NCBI GenBank assembly: GCA_964244495.1
Contig: CAXTIU010000002.1
Span: 248,001 to 312,000, forward strand
Origin: RH-AL1 sp964244495
GTDB taxonomy: Bacteria > Pseudomonadota > Alphaproteobacteria > Rhizobiales > Beijerinckiaceae
Direction of reading: 5' to 3'
Length of the DNA stretch: 64,000 bases
A program made the translations under genes and the position numbers. This document shows, one piece after another, positions 38,795 to 47,849 of this stretch; the stretch's first letter is position 1, and every line of letters begins with the position of its first letter. The notes below the pieces were generated by a model. That model saw only the letters and a list, made by a program, of their open reading frames with translations. It made no database searches and had not been told where the DNA came from.

Positions 38795-39763
38795 TCAGCG
38801 TCGTTCCGACTCTGAGGCGAGGCGGCGGAGCAAGCTCTTGATCTCGCCGTTCTGCTCGGCCTGCGCCTCGACCCAGTCGCGGATCTGCTGCTGCTCGGCG
38901 CGCATGTGCTGGACCAGCGCCTGGATCCCGTCGGCGAGGTTGGCCATGGCGGCCGAGCTGGCACGCTGGTGGGACGGGTCGGCGCCGGACGAGAGCTTCT
39001 CGAGGGCGGCGCGCAGGTCGGGGCCGCCGGCGGACGCGCCGGCCACCGGCTCGATCGCCGCCTGCGCCGTCAGCGTATCCTCGAGTTCGGTGTAGAAACG
39101 GTTCTGCGCCTGCCCGGCCTGCAGGTCGAGGAAGCCGAGGATCAGCGAGCCGGACAAGCCGAACAGCGACGAGGTGAAGGACACGCTCATGCCGGCGAGC
39201 GGCGCGGCGAGGTTGCTTTTCAGGTCGTCGAACATGGCGCCGGCGTCACCGCCGGCCTGCATCGACTTGAGGACGCCGCCGAGCGAGCCGACCGTCTCGA
39301 TCAGGCCCCAGAACGTGCCGAGCAGGCCGAGGAAGATCAGGAGGCCGGTGAGGTAGCGCGACACCTCGCGGGCCTCGTCGAGCCGCGTGCCGATGGAGTC
39401 GAGGATGACGCGGAGCGTGATCGTCGACATCGCGCTCGTCGGCGGCCGGTCGCCGAGCAGCGTCGCCATCGGCGCGAGGAGGATCGGCGGCCTGGCGATC
39501 GCCGCCTCGCCCTTGGACAGGGCGTTGACCCAGCGCACCTCGCGGAACAGCCGCGCCACGTTGCGGATGCCGTAGACGATGCCGACGAGGAGCACGCCGA
39601 AGATCAGCCCGTTGAGCCCCGGATTGGCGACGAAGGCCGTCTCGATCTTCCGGTGGAGGACCAGCACGATGAAGCCGACGAGGATCAGGAAGACGGTGAT
39701 CCGTACCAGGAAGATCCGGGGTGACGAGAGCCGGAACGGCTCGTTCGCTTCGGCCAAGGCCAT
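38795..39763 (-). CDS. MotA/TolQ/ExbB-like proton channel family membrane protein
   Basis: A 322-residue protein with two early helices (FLVRITVFLILVGFIVLVL and the GLIFGVLLVGIVYGI segment) and a second pair around GLLIFLGLLGTFWGLIETVG and LAGMSVSFTSSLFGLSGSL, the MotA/ExbB channel signature. A cytoplasmic helical tail of about 90 residues follows. It pairs with the OmpA-domain gene 31 bases downstream. The function is unknown. It resembles flagellar and Tol/Exb motors, and the core neighbourhood (obgE, leuC) argues for an envelope role rather than defence. Confidence 0.82.
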   Translation of the reverse strand: MALAEANEPFRLSSPRIFLVRITVFLILVGFIVLVLHRKIETAFVANPGLNGLIFGVLLVGIVYGIRNVARLFREVRWVNALSKGEAAIARPPILLAPMATLLGDRPPTSAMSTITLRVILDSIGTRLDEAREVSRYLTGLLIFLGLLGTFWGLIETVGSLGGVLKSMQAGGDAGAMFDDLKSNLAAPLAGMSVSFTSSLFGLSGSLILGFLDLQAGQAQNRFYTELEDTLTAQAAIEPVAGASAGGPDLRAALEKLSSGADPSHQRASSAAMANLADGIQALVQHMRAEQQQIRDWVEAQAEQNGEIKSLLRRLASESERR

Positions 39764-40032
39764 ATCGTGTCGTCCCAACGAAGAAGCCACCACCGCGGGC
39801 CGCCGGCGCCCCCGCGGCGACCTTGCATCGTCACGCCCGAGAATGCGAGCGATGGATGTCGCGAGCAAGAGGTTTCGGACCGCGACCTGTTGACGGCGAC
39901 CCCGCGCCGCCGCGTGTCGCGGGTCCCTTCAAGGGCCGAGCCCGGTTCCGCCGTCCGGCGGCATCGGCCATCCCCCCAGCCGGCGTTCGGGCGTCGGCCG
40001 CCCGGTGCGGCGGAGCGGCGCACGGTCCGCCT

Positions 40033-41439
40033 TCAACTCCACTGCCTGACATCGACGAAGTGCCCGGCGACCGCCGCCGCCGCCGCCATGGCGGGCGACA
40101 CGAGGTGCGTGCGACCGCGCGGCCCCTGCCGCCCCTCGAAGTTGCGGTTCGAGGTGGAAGCGCAACGCTGCTCCGGCGACAGCTTGTCGGGGTTCATGCC
40201 GAGGCACATCGAGCAGCCCGGCTCCCGCCACTCGAAGCCGGCCGCCTTGAAGACGACGTCGAGACCCTCCGCCTCCGCCTGCGCCTTCACCAGCCCCGAT
40301 CCCGGCACCACCATCGCGGACACGCGCTCGGCAACCTTGTGGCCGGCGACGATCGCCGCCGCGGCGCGCAGGTCCTCGATGCGGCCGTTGGTGCAGGAGC
40401 CGATGAACACCTTGTCGAGCGCCACGTCGGTGATCCGCTCGCCGCCCTTCAGCCCCATGTAGTCGAGCGCGCGGGCGATGGCGGCGCGGCGGTTCTCGTC
40501 CGCCGCCTCGTCGGCGCGCGGCACGGTGCCGGCCACCGTGACGACGTCCTGCGGGCTGGTGCCCCACGACACGATCGGCGACAGGTTGGCGGCGTCGAGC
40601 CGGACCTCCCTGTCGAAAGGGGCGCCCTCGTCGGAGAACAGCGTGCGCCAATACGCCAGCGCCCGCTCCCACGCCTCGCCCCGCGGCGCGCGCGGGCGCC
40701 CCTCCAGGTAGGCGAAGGTCTTGTCGTCGGGCGCCACCATCCCGGCGCGCGCCCCGCCCTCGATGGACATGTTGCACATCGTCATGCGGCCTTCCAGCGA
40801 CAGGGCGCGGACGGCGTCGCCGGCGTACTCGATGACGTGGCCGGTGCCGCCGGCGGTGCCGATCTCGCCGATGATGGCGAGGATGATGTCCTTGGCGGTG
40901 ACGCCGGGGCCCGCCACGCCGTCGACGCTGACGCGCATGTTCTTGGCCTTGCGCTGGATCAGCGTCTGGGTCGCGAGCACGTGCTCGACCTCCGAGGTGC
41001 CGATGCCGTGCGCCAACGCCCCGAAGGCACCATGCGTCGACGTATGGCTGTCGCCGCACACGATCGTGGTGCCGGGCAGCGTGAAGCCCTGTTCGGGTCC
41101 GATGATGTGGACGATGCCCTGGCGCCGGTCGAGCGCGTCGAAATACTCGACGCCGAACTCGGCGACGTTGGCGGCCAGCGTCTCGATCTGCAACTGGCTT
41201 TCGGGATCGTCGATCCCCAGGGACCTGTCGGTGGTCGGCACGTTGTGGTCGACCACGGCGAGCGTTCGTCCCGGCGCGTGAACCTTGCGCCCGGCCAAGC
41301 GCAGCCCCTCGAAGGCCTGCGGGCTGGTGACCTCGTGGACGAGGTGACGATCGATGTAGAGGAGGCACGTGCCGTCGCCCTGCGCGTCGACGACGTGGTC
41401 GTCCCAGATCTTGTCATAGAGCGTGCGCGGCGTGTTCAT
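40033..41439 (-). CDS. leuC: 3-isopropylmalate dehydratase large subunit
   Basis: A 468-residue LeuC of normal length. The iron-sulfur cysteines are in IGSCTNGRIEDLRAAA and PGCSMCLGMNPD. The N-terminus (TLYDKIWDDHVV) and VCGDSHTSTHGAFGALAHGI are typical. With LeuD (not in the window) it isomerises 2-isopropylmalate to 3-isopropylmalate in leucine synthesis. The leader region contains a 15-base tandem duplication (41466-41495). No leucine-rich attenuator peptide was recognised there. Confidence 0.97.
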   Translation of the reverse strand: MNTPRTLYDKIWDDHVVDAQGDGTCLLYIDRHLVHEVTSPQAFEGLRLAGRKVHAPGRTLAVVDHNVPTTDRSLGIDDPESQLQIETLAANVAEFGVEYFDALDRRQGIVHIIGPEQGFTLPGTTIVCGDSHTSTHGAFGALAHGIGTSEVEHVLATQTLIQRKAKNMRVSVDGVAGPGVTAKDIILAIIGEIGTAGGTGHVIEYAGDAVRALSLEGRMTMCNMSIEGGARAGMVAPDDKTFAYLEGRPRAPRGEAWERALAYWRTLFSDEGAPFDREVRLDAANLSPIVSWGTSPQDVVTVAGTVPRADEAADENRRAAIARALDYMGLKGGERITDVALDKVFIGSCTNGRIEDLRAAAAIVAGHKVAERVSAMVVPGSGLVKAQAEAEGLDVVFKAAGFEWREPGCSMCLGMNPDKLSPEQRCASTSNRNFEGRQGPRGRTHLVSPAMAAAAAVAGHFVDVRQWS

Positions 41440-41465
41440 GTCCCAACCATCCTTGCGCCCCCAAC

Positions 41466-41495
41466 CTCACGCGCCCAAGACTCACGCGCCCAAGA
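41466..41495. repeat. 15-base tandem duplication in the leuC upstream region
   Basis: CTCACGCGCCCAAGA occurs twice head to tail (41466-41480 and 41481-41495), about 30-55 bases upstream of the leuC start, with a degenerate third copy nearer the gene. It may alter leader length or a protein-binding site. Confidence 0.85.
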
Positions 41496-41688
41496 ATCGT
41501 GACGTTGCAGCACGTCGCGGGGGCGGGAAGCTCGATCCCGTTCGGGTTGCATCTATGCCGTTTCGTCCTAGCCGCAACGTTTCGGCGTGGAAAGCCCGCA
41601 CGATGGACGGTGGGATGAGGCGGGTGGGACAAGGAATCTGCTGACAGGACCGCGCGGGTCGGCTTTAATCCGTCGGCAGCGGCAAACC

Positions 41689-42111
41689 ATGCCATGGAAC
41701 CCTCGACCGATGCGCCCGCCCGTCGCCCCCTACCTCACCTGCTCCCCGGCACTGGCCGCCGTCACCTTCTACAAGACCGTGTTCGGCGCCGAGCAGAAGG
41801 CCTTCATGCCGGCGCTGGACGGCCTGCGGACGCTGCATTGCGAGCTGGAGATCAACGGCGGCTCGATCATGCTGGCCGACGCCTTCCCGGAATTCGGACA
41901 AACGCGGATCGGCATTCCCGGGGAAGCGGTGACCATGTCGATCAGCCTCGAGTTCGCGACGGCGAAGCGCGTGGACGACGTGTTCACCAAAGCGACGAGC
42001 CTCGGCGCCAAGTCGGAGACCCAGCCGACCAACTCGTTCTGGGGCACGCGGCTCGCGACCTTCCGCGACCCGTTCGGTCACCGGTGGATCCTCAACGGCC
42101 CGCTCTCCTGA
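41689..42111 (+). CDS. VOC family protein (PhnB-like glyoxalase fold)
   Basis: A 140-residue protein with two beta-alpha-beta-beta-beta modules of the vicinal oxygen chelate fold, PhnB type. Features are PYLTCSPALAAVTFYKTVFG at the start and TFRDPFGHRWILNGPLS at the end. PhnB-like proteins often lack known activity. The ATG at 41689 gives the family N-terminus; 41710 is possible. It stands alone between leuC (divergent) and the tRNA gene, with a terminator-like hairpin downstream. Confidence 0.85.
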   Translation: MPWNPRPMRPPVAPYLTCSPALAAVTFYKTVFGAEQKAFMPALDGLRTLHCELEINGGSIMLADAFPEFGQTRIGIPGEAVTMSISLEFATAKRVDDVFTKATSLGAKSETQPTNSFWGTRLATFRDPFGHRWILNGPLS

Positions 42112-42199
42112 AGACGAAGCGACGGGCTTCGAGGCACCGCTGAACGGTGTGGCCGCCCTTGTCACCCCCGAGCGCCTATGGCACAAGGCCGGCGCCCAA

Positions 42200-42222
42200 G
42201 GCCGCCCATCCGGCGGGCGGCC
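42200..42222 (+). terminator. hairpin after the VOC gene
   Basis: GGCCGCCC (42200-42207) pairs perfectly with GGGCGGCC (42215-42222) around a seven-base loop, about 90 bases after the VOC stop and five bases before the tRNA gene. No strong T-run follows. Confidence 0.4.
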
Positions 42223-42226
42223 TCTC

Positions 42227-42301
42227 GCTGCGGTAGCTCAGTGGTAGAGCACTCCATTGGTAATGGAGAGGTCGAGAGTTCAATCCTCTCTCGCAGCACC
42301 A
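42227..42301 (+). tRNA. tRNA-Thr (anticodon GGT)
   Basis: A complete cloverleaf: acceptor arms GCTGCGG (42227-42233) and TCGCAGC (42291-42297), a D arm GCTC/GAGC, an anticodon stem CTCCA/TGGAG with loop TTGGTAA giving anticodon GGT, a five-base variable loop, and a T arm GAGAG/CTCTC with loop TTCAATC. The CCA end is encoded (42299-42301). It reads ACC and, by wobble, ACT threonine codons. Confidence 0.95.
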
Positions 42302-42813
42302 TTCGTAGATCGTCCCGAACGTTCGTCTCGCCGGCTCGCCTGGCAAAGGTTCGTACGAGACGCACACGCCGATCCGGCAGTCTCGCGCATCACGGGCGCG
42401 CACCACGTATGTTCGCCACGAGCGGCCCGGAGCGTCCATGAGCGGCGTGGACGCGCCACGGTCTCGTCGGTGCGAAGCCGACCCCGCCGCCGGGCTTGCG
42501 GCCGAGACAGCTCGGGTTTAAGGTATCATTACCTTGCGCATCCGGCCGGCGACGAGCCCTCCTGACGCATGACGCAGCTGACGCAAGAATGTGCGCGCCG
42601 GACGAATTTCACGGTCGCCCGGTGCGTGGAAGGACGCGCCTGCCCGACGCGGTCCACGACGAGCGCGGCCGGGCGCCGGCGGCGGTCCCGCGATCCGGAA
42701 CGGGCTCGGGGGTCCACCCCTTCCGATCGATCGATCCGCCTACGACGACGAGCACCGGAACATCCCGCGACCTCGCTGATTGCCACCGCGTGTACCTTCC
42801 CAGGAGACTTGCG
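42302..42813. other. intergenic region after the tRNA, with dispersed repeat copy B
   Basis: No protein gene is convincing here. The region contains copy B of the TGACGCA-triplet element (listed separately). No second copy of the tRNA 3' end was noticed in the window, so there is no sign of an integrated element bounded by this tRNA. Confidence 0.5.
42519..42610 (+). repeat. dispersed element copy B: TAAGGTA palindrome plus TGACGCA triplet
   Basis: The near-perfect palindrome TAAGGTA-TCAT-TACCTTG (42519-42536) is followed 26 bases later by TGACGCA at 42563-42569, 42570-42576 and 42579-42585. AAGAATGTG and a conserved stretch to about 42610 come next. Copy A (19793-19897, minus strand) has the same order, and an ATG inside the core begins MTQLTQEC in both. 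Confidence 0.7.
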
Positions 42814-43032
42814 ATGAAGCCCCTCGCGATCACGGTTGTCTTGTCTGTCCTCGCGTTCGGTGCCACCGGAGCGCAAGCTCGCGGCTGCATCAAGGGCGCG
42901 ATCGTTGGCGGCGTCGCCGGCCACTTCGCCCATCACGGCCTCGCCGGTGCCGCAGCCGGGTGCGCCGTCGGCCATCACTTGGCGCATCGGCGCGATGCGC
43001 GCGTGGGAGAACCCGACACGTCCGTCCGCTGA
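42814..43032 (+). CDS. small exported glycine-zipper protein
   Basis: A 72-residue protein with a signal peptide (residues 1-22, ending GAQARG) and a Gly/Ala/His-rich segment, GAIVGGVAGHFAHHGLAGAA, resembling the glycine-zipper motif of small envelope proteins common in Methylobacterium-type genomes. AGGAGA lies seven bases before the ATG at 42814. It probably sits in the periplasm or outer membrane. No partner gene is adjacent. Confidence 0.75.
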   Translation: MKPLAITVVLSVLAFGATGAQARGCIKGAIVGGVAGHFAHHGLAGAAAGCAVGHHLAHRRDARVGEPDTSVR

Positions 43033-43412
43033 TCGACGATCGGTCGAAAACGTGAAGCATTCTTGCCACGAGGGGTTTTCATCGAGCGCTCCGTGGAGCA
43101 TGTCGTAGGACGGTGTTTCACGTTGCGACAGCAACACCGCGGGTTCGCCGACAGTCCGAGAGGTTGAACGGCGAACCAGCGCAACCAAGCCGGTTGCGCC
43201 CCGCCTGGGGGTGTGGCGTGAGCGATGGGAAATGAGGATGGCTCGGCCCACCGGCCGCTCGATGGGATCGACGGACACTGGTTGCAGCGCCGGAGCAAGG
43301 GCGTTCCGATCTCGATGGCCGAAGTTCGGCTAGGTTCTTGCGCGCGTGTCGGTTCGATGCCTCGCATCGCGACCATTCGAGCGCCGGCTCGTCGCGCGGA
43401 GGTCGGGACTAA
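43033..43412. other. intergenic region, nothing recognised
   Basis: Separates the small exported protein gene from the carotenoid oxygenase gene. Frames on both strands are short and arginine-rich, and no promoter or terminator could be supported. Confidence 0.4.
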
Positions 43413-44891
43413 ATGCCAAACGCCATCCATGCCGCTGTCCGTGCGACCATCGAGAAGGGTGCCGAGGCTCTCGCGGCGTACAACCGGAAGCGGTTGCCCA
43501 AGGCCGCGAGCCCTTTCCTCGTCGGCATCCACGAACCGATGCGAGCCGAGCTGACGCTCGATCGGCTCCCCGTCACCGGCTCGATCCCGCGCGACCTCGG
43601 CGGCCGCTATCTGAAGATGGGCGCGAACCCGGTCCACGCCGAGCGCTTGGGCTCTCACTGGTTCCTCGGCGACGGCATGGTGCACGGCATCGCCATCGCC
43701 GACGGCGCCGCTCTGTGGTATCGCAACCGTTGGATCGGCTCGCGTCTAGCCGCCGCGGCGCTCGGCCGCGAGGCGGCGCCCGGCCCGCGCCGGGGCCGCA
43801 ACGACACCGTGAACACCAACGTCGTCGCCATCGGCGACCGGGCCTTCGCCCTGGTGGAGGCGGGAAGCTTCCCCGTCGAGCTTTCCGAGACGCTCGAGAC
43901 GCAGCGCTACAATCCGTTCGATGGAACGCTCGCCGGCGGCTACACGGGGCACCCGCACCGTGATCCGATCACCGGCGATTTCCACGCCGTCGCCTACGAC
44001 GGCGGCGTGTGGGACGCCGTCCGCCACATTGTCGTCTCGCGCGACGGCAAGGTGGTCCGCGACGTAGCGATCCCCGTCGAGGACGGTCCGTGCATCCATG
44101 ATTGTGCCTTCACGGCCCGCTTCGCGATCGTCCTCGACCTTCCCGTCACCTTTTCGATGCGCGCCGTCCTCGGCGGCCATCTCTTCCCGTTCCGCTGGAA
44201 CCCGGCCCATCGCGCGCGCGTCGGGCTCCTGCCGCGAACCGGCACGGCCGCCGACATCATCTGGTGCGACCTTGCCCCGTGCTTCGTCTTTCACGTGGCC
44301 AACGCGTATGACCGCCCCGACGGGCGCGTGATCCTGGACGCCATCGCCTACGACACGATGTTCGCTTCCGGCGGCAGCGGGCTCGACGCGCTCGGCCGCT
44401 TCGAGCGCTGGACGCTCGATCCCGCGACGTGCCACGTCGAACGACGCGTGATCGACCCCACGCCGCAGGAGTTCCCCCGCATCGACGAGCGTCGCTGCGG
44501 AGGAAGCTACCGGTACGCCTACACGGTTTCGGTGCCGCCGGACGGCAACACCCAGCTCGTCGGGGCCACCAAGATCTACAAGCACGACCTCGAGACGGGG
44601 GAGCGCCGCGTGCACGACTTCGGCGAGGGACGCGTGCCGGGCGAGTTCGTGTTCGTGCCCGACGGCGAGAACGCTGGCGAGGACGAAGGCTGGCTCCTCG
44701 GCCTCGTCATCGACGCGGAGACCGACACGACCGACCTCGTGATCCTCGACGCCCGGTTCTTCGAGGCGCCGCCCGTCGCCGCCATCCACCTGCCGCACCG
44801 CATCCCGCCTGGTTTCCACGGGAACTGGTTCCCCGCTCGGTCGCCTGATCGCGAGGGCTCGATCGCCGGGAGACAGGCACGCGCATTATGA
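43413..44891 (+). CDS. carotenoid oxygenase family protein (carotenoid or lignostilbene dioxygenase)
   Basis: A 492-residue RPE65/carotenoid-cleavage-type enzyme. The four iron-ligand histidines are visible in GHPHRDPITGDFHAVAY, CIHDCAFTARFAI, FVFHVANAYDRPDG and the near C-terminal PPGFHGNWF. The N-terminal LDRLPVTGSIPRDLGGRYLK is typical. It uses non-heme iron and O2 to cleave a conjugated double bond in a carotenoid, apocarotenoid or stilbene. No carotenoid genes are nearby, so the substrate is open. Confidence 0.92.
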   Translation: MPNAIHAAVRATIEKGAEALAAYNRKRLPKAASPFLVGIHEPMRAELTLDRLPVTGSIPRDLGGRYLKMGANPVHAERLGSHWFLGDGMVHGIAIADGAALWYRNRWIGSRLAAAALGREAAPGPRRGRNDTVNTNVVAIGDRAFALVEAGSFPVELSETLETQRYNPFDGTLAGGYTGHPHRDPITGDFHAVAYDGGVWDAVRHIVVSRDGKVVRDVAIPVEDGPCIHDCAFTARFAIVLDLPVTFSMRAVLGGHLFPFRWNPAHRARVGLLPRTGTAADIIWCDLAPCFVFHVANAYDRPDGRVILDAIAYDTMFASGGSGLDALGRFERWTLDPATCHVERRVIDPTPQEFPRIDERRCGGSYRYAYTVSVPPDGNTQLVGATKIYKHDLETGERRVHDFGEGRVPGEFVFVPDGENAGEDEGWLLGLVIDAETDTTDLVILDARFFEAPPVAAIHLPHRIPPGFHGNWFPARSPDREGSIAGRQARAL

Positions 44892-45010
44892 GCGTGTGCC
44901 GCGACGGTGATCGAGCGGTGCCGCGGACGGTCGTGGACCGCCGCGGCGGTTCCGGCGCTGCCGGCCGCGACGATGCGCGCGGACGGGCAGGCGGGCGTCC
45001 GGGGCTCGCG

Positions 45011-45733
45011 CTAAAGGCCGAGCGACGCGGCCAAGGCGCCGAAGTCGTCCGCGACCGCGTCCCACGTCTGCGCCGCGTGCAGATCGGTCCGCTGCTCGGC
45101 GCCGTGCTCCGTCGGGCGCGGTACGAACGCCGTCTTGAATCCGCATTCGCGGGCTGCGGCCAGATCGTTGTTGTGCGCGGCGACGAGGCACACCTGCGAG
45201 GGCTGCAGCGCGAGGACGTCCGCCGTGCGCAGGTAGGCTTGCGGCGTCGGTTTGTAGGCCTGCGAGACCTCGGCGCCGAGGATGGCGTCCCAGGGCAACC
45301 CCGCCCTCTTCGCCATGGCCAGCATCAGGATGATGTTGCCGTTGGACAGGGGCGCGATGATGAAGCCCTTCTTCAGTCGCGTCAGGCCGTCGACCGCGTC
45401 CGGCCACGGATCCAGGCGATGCCAGGCGAGGGTCAGCTCGTCGAGGTCCACCGACGGCACCCGCGTCGGCTCGATGCCGAACTCAGGCAGGACGGCTTGC
45501 AGGTTCTCCCTGTGCAGGACATCCAGCCGCGTGTAGGGGCGCTTGCCGCACCGTACCGCCTCCATCGCCGGTTGGTAGCGACGACGCCAAGCGTCGGCGA
45601 AGAGGCTCGGGTCGGCCTGGGGGGCGCCATGCCTGCGCAGGAAGGGTGCCGCCTCGCGCGCCACGCCGCTTCGCCAGTCGACGACGGTGCCGAAGACATC
45701 GAACACCATCGCGCGTACGCCCGTCAGCGACAT
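45011..45733 (-). CDS. haloacid dehalogenase, type II (HAD superfamily)
   Basis: A 240-residue HAD hydrolase. The nucleophile motif is VFDVFGTVVDWRSG near the start, motif II is LSNGN, the lysine is in AYKPTPQAYL, and motif IV is AAHNNDLAAARECG, the pattern of L-2-haloacid dehalogenases. It would convert an L-2-haloacid to the D-2-hydroxyacid. The ATG at 45733 is preceded by GGAGG. It stands alone and is convergent with the carotenoid oxygenase. Other HAD substrates are possible. Confidence 0.88.
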   Translation of the reverse strand: MSLTGVRAMVFDVFGTVVDWRSGVAREAAPFLRRHGAPQADPSLFADAWRRRYQPAMEAVRCGKRPYTRLDVLHRENLQAVLPEFGIEPTRVPSVDLDELTLAWHRLDPWPDAVDGLTRLKKGFIIAPLSNGNIILMLAMAKRAGLPWDAILGAEVSQAYKPTPQAYLRTADVLALQPSQVCLVAAHNNDLAAARECGFKTAFVPRPTEHGAEQRTDLHAAQTWDAVADDFGALAASLGL

Positions 45734-45980
45734 GTCGCTTCCTCCCCGATCGGAACCACGGACGGCAGCTAGCGTCTCGCTGGCATAAGGCAAGCCGCTG
45801 CGACCGGACACGGTTTCGCGCGATCAGCCGGTTCCGCCGGGCCGCCTGGGGCGTGGCCGTTGTCACGGAAACTCCACACACGGCGGGAACCGCACCGCTT
45901 CGCGATCAAACGCGGTCGCACCTTCGAGGATCGGTATAGGGTGTCGGGGTCCTGCCTCCATCGAACGCCACCGAGCCTCC

Positions 45981-46862
45981 ATGACGTCGCGACATCCAAG
46001 GATGGCCACCTTCAGCGTCGCGCTCGTCGGCGCGATCGCGGCGGCCTACGGTCAGGCCCAGGCCGACGACGGCGGCGCCCCGGCGCCGAGTCAGTACACC
46101 CTGCTCAATCCGACGCCGGACGCCGCGTTGCGCCCGCTCGCGACCGACCGGCCGCCGCGCAGCAACTCGCCCATCACCGTCGATGCCGGCCACTTCCAGG
46201 TGGAGTCCGACCTCGCCAACTTCACCTACGACGATACGGCCGGCGTCAAGACGCGGACCTTCGTGGCGCTCGATCCGGCCTACAAGCTCGGGGTGACGAA
46301 CTGGGCCGATGTCGAGATCGAGTTCAACGGCCTCCAAAGCATCAGCACCGGCGACGGCCTCACGCCGACGATGCACAATCAAGGCTTCGGCGACGTCTTC
46401 TTCCGAGGCAAGGTCAATGTCGTCGGCAACGACAGCGGCGACTTGGCCATCGCCGCCATCCCCTACATCAAGGTGCCGAGCAACCGCGCCGTGATCAGCA
46501 ACGGCGCCGTGGAAGGCGGGATCATCGTCCCGATCTCGTACAAGCTCCCCTCCGATTTCGTCCTGCTCCTCGACCCGGAACTCGACGTCCTGAAGAACGC
46601 CTCCGACAACGGCCGCCACGCCAACTTCACGAACCTGATCAACCTTTCGCACCCGGTCCCGGGCATCAAGGATCTCACGGTCTCGGCGGAAGTCTTCGCA
46701 TCGGTGTCGGCGGAGCGGGCGTCGCCGGACATCGTCACGGCAGATTTCGCCCTCGCCTACCTCGTCAACCCGCGCCTGCAGCTGGACCTCGGAACCATCG
46801 TCGGCATCAACCGCGCGGCGCCGGAACTGCAGGTCTTCTCCGGCGTGTCCGTCAAGTTCTAG
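45981..46862 (+). CDS. outer membrane protein, MetA-pathway of phenol degradation family
   Basis: A 293-residue exported beta-rich protein. The signal peptide ends near QAQA. The segments SPITVDAGHFQVESDLANF and the alternating strands through to the terminal aromatic residue (SGVSVKF) fit the Phenol_MetA_deg transporter-like family of outer-membrane barrels. The function is uncertain, possibly entry of hydrophobic compounds. An internal ATG at 46002 would give a cleaner signal peptide (MATFSVALVGAIAAAYG). It stands alone. Confidence 0.8.
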   Translation: MTSRHPRMATFSVALVGAIAAAYGQAQADDGGAPAPSQYTLLNPTPDAALRPLATDRPPRSNSPITVDAGHFQVESDLANFTYDDTAGVKTRTFVALDPAYKLGVTNWADVEIEFNGLQSISTGDGLTPTMHNQGFGDVFFRGKVNVVGNDSGDLAIAAIPYIKVPSNRAVISNGAVEGGIIVPISYKLPSDFVLLLDPELDVLKNASDNGRHANFTNLINLSHPVPGIKDLTVSAEVFASVSAERASPDIVTADFALAYLVNPRLQLDLGTIVGINRAAPELQVFSGVSVKF

Positions 46863-46893
46863 CCGCCTCGCGAGGGCGGGCGCCCCGCACGGA

Positions 46894-47433
46894 TCATTCG
46901 ACCGGCACGCCGGCCTGATGCGTGTGGGTTTCCGCTTCCATCTCGGGTGCTTCGGGCGCATCCGCCTCCTCGAGGCGGCCCGGGACGCGATCCCTCAAGC
47001 CCCGGCTGGCCATGAGCATCTCGACGAGGAAGGCGGCCAGGGCGCCCATGGTGCAGAAAAGCGCTGTGCCGAAGCTGAGGAAGAGAAGGCCTCTCGTGGT
47101 GACATCGCGCAGGCTCGCGATGAAGAGGATGACCGCCGCCGCGCAGGTCGCCGCGCCTCCCATGGCGCCCAGCACGACGGCGATGTCCAGCGCGTGGGAG
47201 CGCTTCCGCAGATACGAGAGGCGTCTTTCCAGGGCGGGCTGGGCCGCCGGCGCCGCATCCTCCAGCTTGTCCGTCAACGCGTCGACGCGGTCCGCGACGC
47301 GGGCGAGCCGACCCGCGAAGACGCCGAGCAGCGAGGCGATGCCCGACAGGAGGAAGACCGGCGTCAGGGCGATCTGGATGATGTGGGCGACGCTGTCGGC
47401 GGCCGGGGCGGATATCGATTCGGAGCCGAACAT
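46894..47433 (-). CDS. DUF2721 family membrane protein
   Basis: A 179-residue protein with three membrane helices: ALTPVFLLSGIASLLGVFAG (about 22-41), a second around residue 85-105, and a third around 117-138. The RLARVADRVDALTDKL loop after helix 1 is the family hallmark. Its function is unknown. The start at 47433 has AAAGG close by; an in-frame ATG at 47496 lacks a ribosome site. It is convergent with the MetA-type gene. Confidence 0.82.
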   Translation of the reverse strand: MFGSESISAPAADSVAHIIQIALTPVFLLSGIASLLGVFAGRLARVADRVDALTDKLEDAAPAAQPALERRLSYLRKRSHALDIAVVLGAMGGAATCAAAVILFIASLRDVTTRGLLFLSFGTALFCTMGALAAFLVEMLMASRGLRDRVPGRLEEADAPEAPEMEAETHTHQAGVPVE

Positions 47434-47849
47434 CGGACCTTTGTTTCCAGGAAAGAGGAGCCCAGCTAAGTGCGCTTCGTTCGGAAGTCGAGTCATGGAT
47501 CGTCCGAACCATCGGCGAACACGAAGCGCTCGACCAGCTTGGCGAAAGCGGCGAGGCTCTGGTCGTCGACGCGCGCCGGGCGCCCGCGTACCCCCTCCCT
47601 CTTCGATCGCGGCCAAGGCCCTTGGGGCGACGAGGCCGGCGCATCCTCGCCGGTCCCGGCGCGATCGCCTTCGCGCGCAGGACCCTTCAAGCCCGACAAA
47701 CGCCTGGTTCACTCCAGCGCGGGCCCCTTATTCCGGCAGCGAGGCTCGAACGGCACGATTATGCTGATTTGAAGCCACTTTCGGGAATGGAATTCGATTG
47801 ATGTCCCTTCTCCCGTCGCCATGATGCATCGGCTCATTGGACGCCCTTC
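47434..47849. other. intergenic region, nothing firm
   Basis: A divergent gap between the DUF2721 and TauE/SafE genes. A minus-strand frame with DDQSLAAFAKLVERFVF looks slightly protein-like but has no support from a start site or family. Confidence 0.35.

Noticed and set aside
37741..39763. ZorA/ZorB-like anti-phage motor
   Set aside because: The pair has the general MotA/MotB-OmpA layout, but no ZorC, ZorD or ZorE gene is nearby. The MotA-like tail is short and the neighbours (obgE, leuC) are core genes.
42227..42301. tRNA-Thr as an integration site of a genomic island
   Set aside because: No integrase gene and no second copy of the tRNA 3' end were seen in the window.
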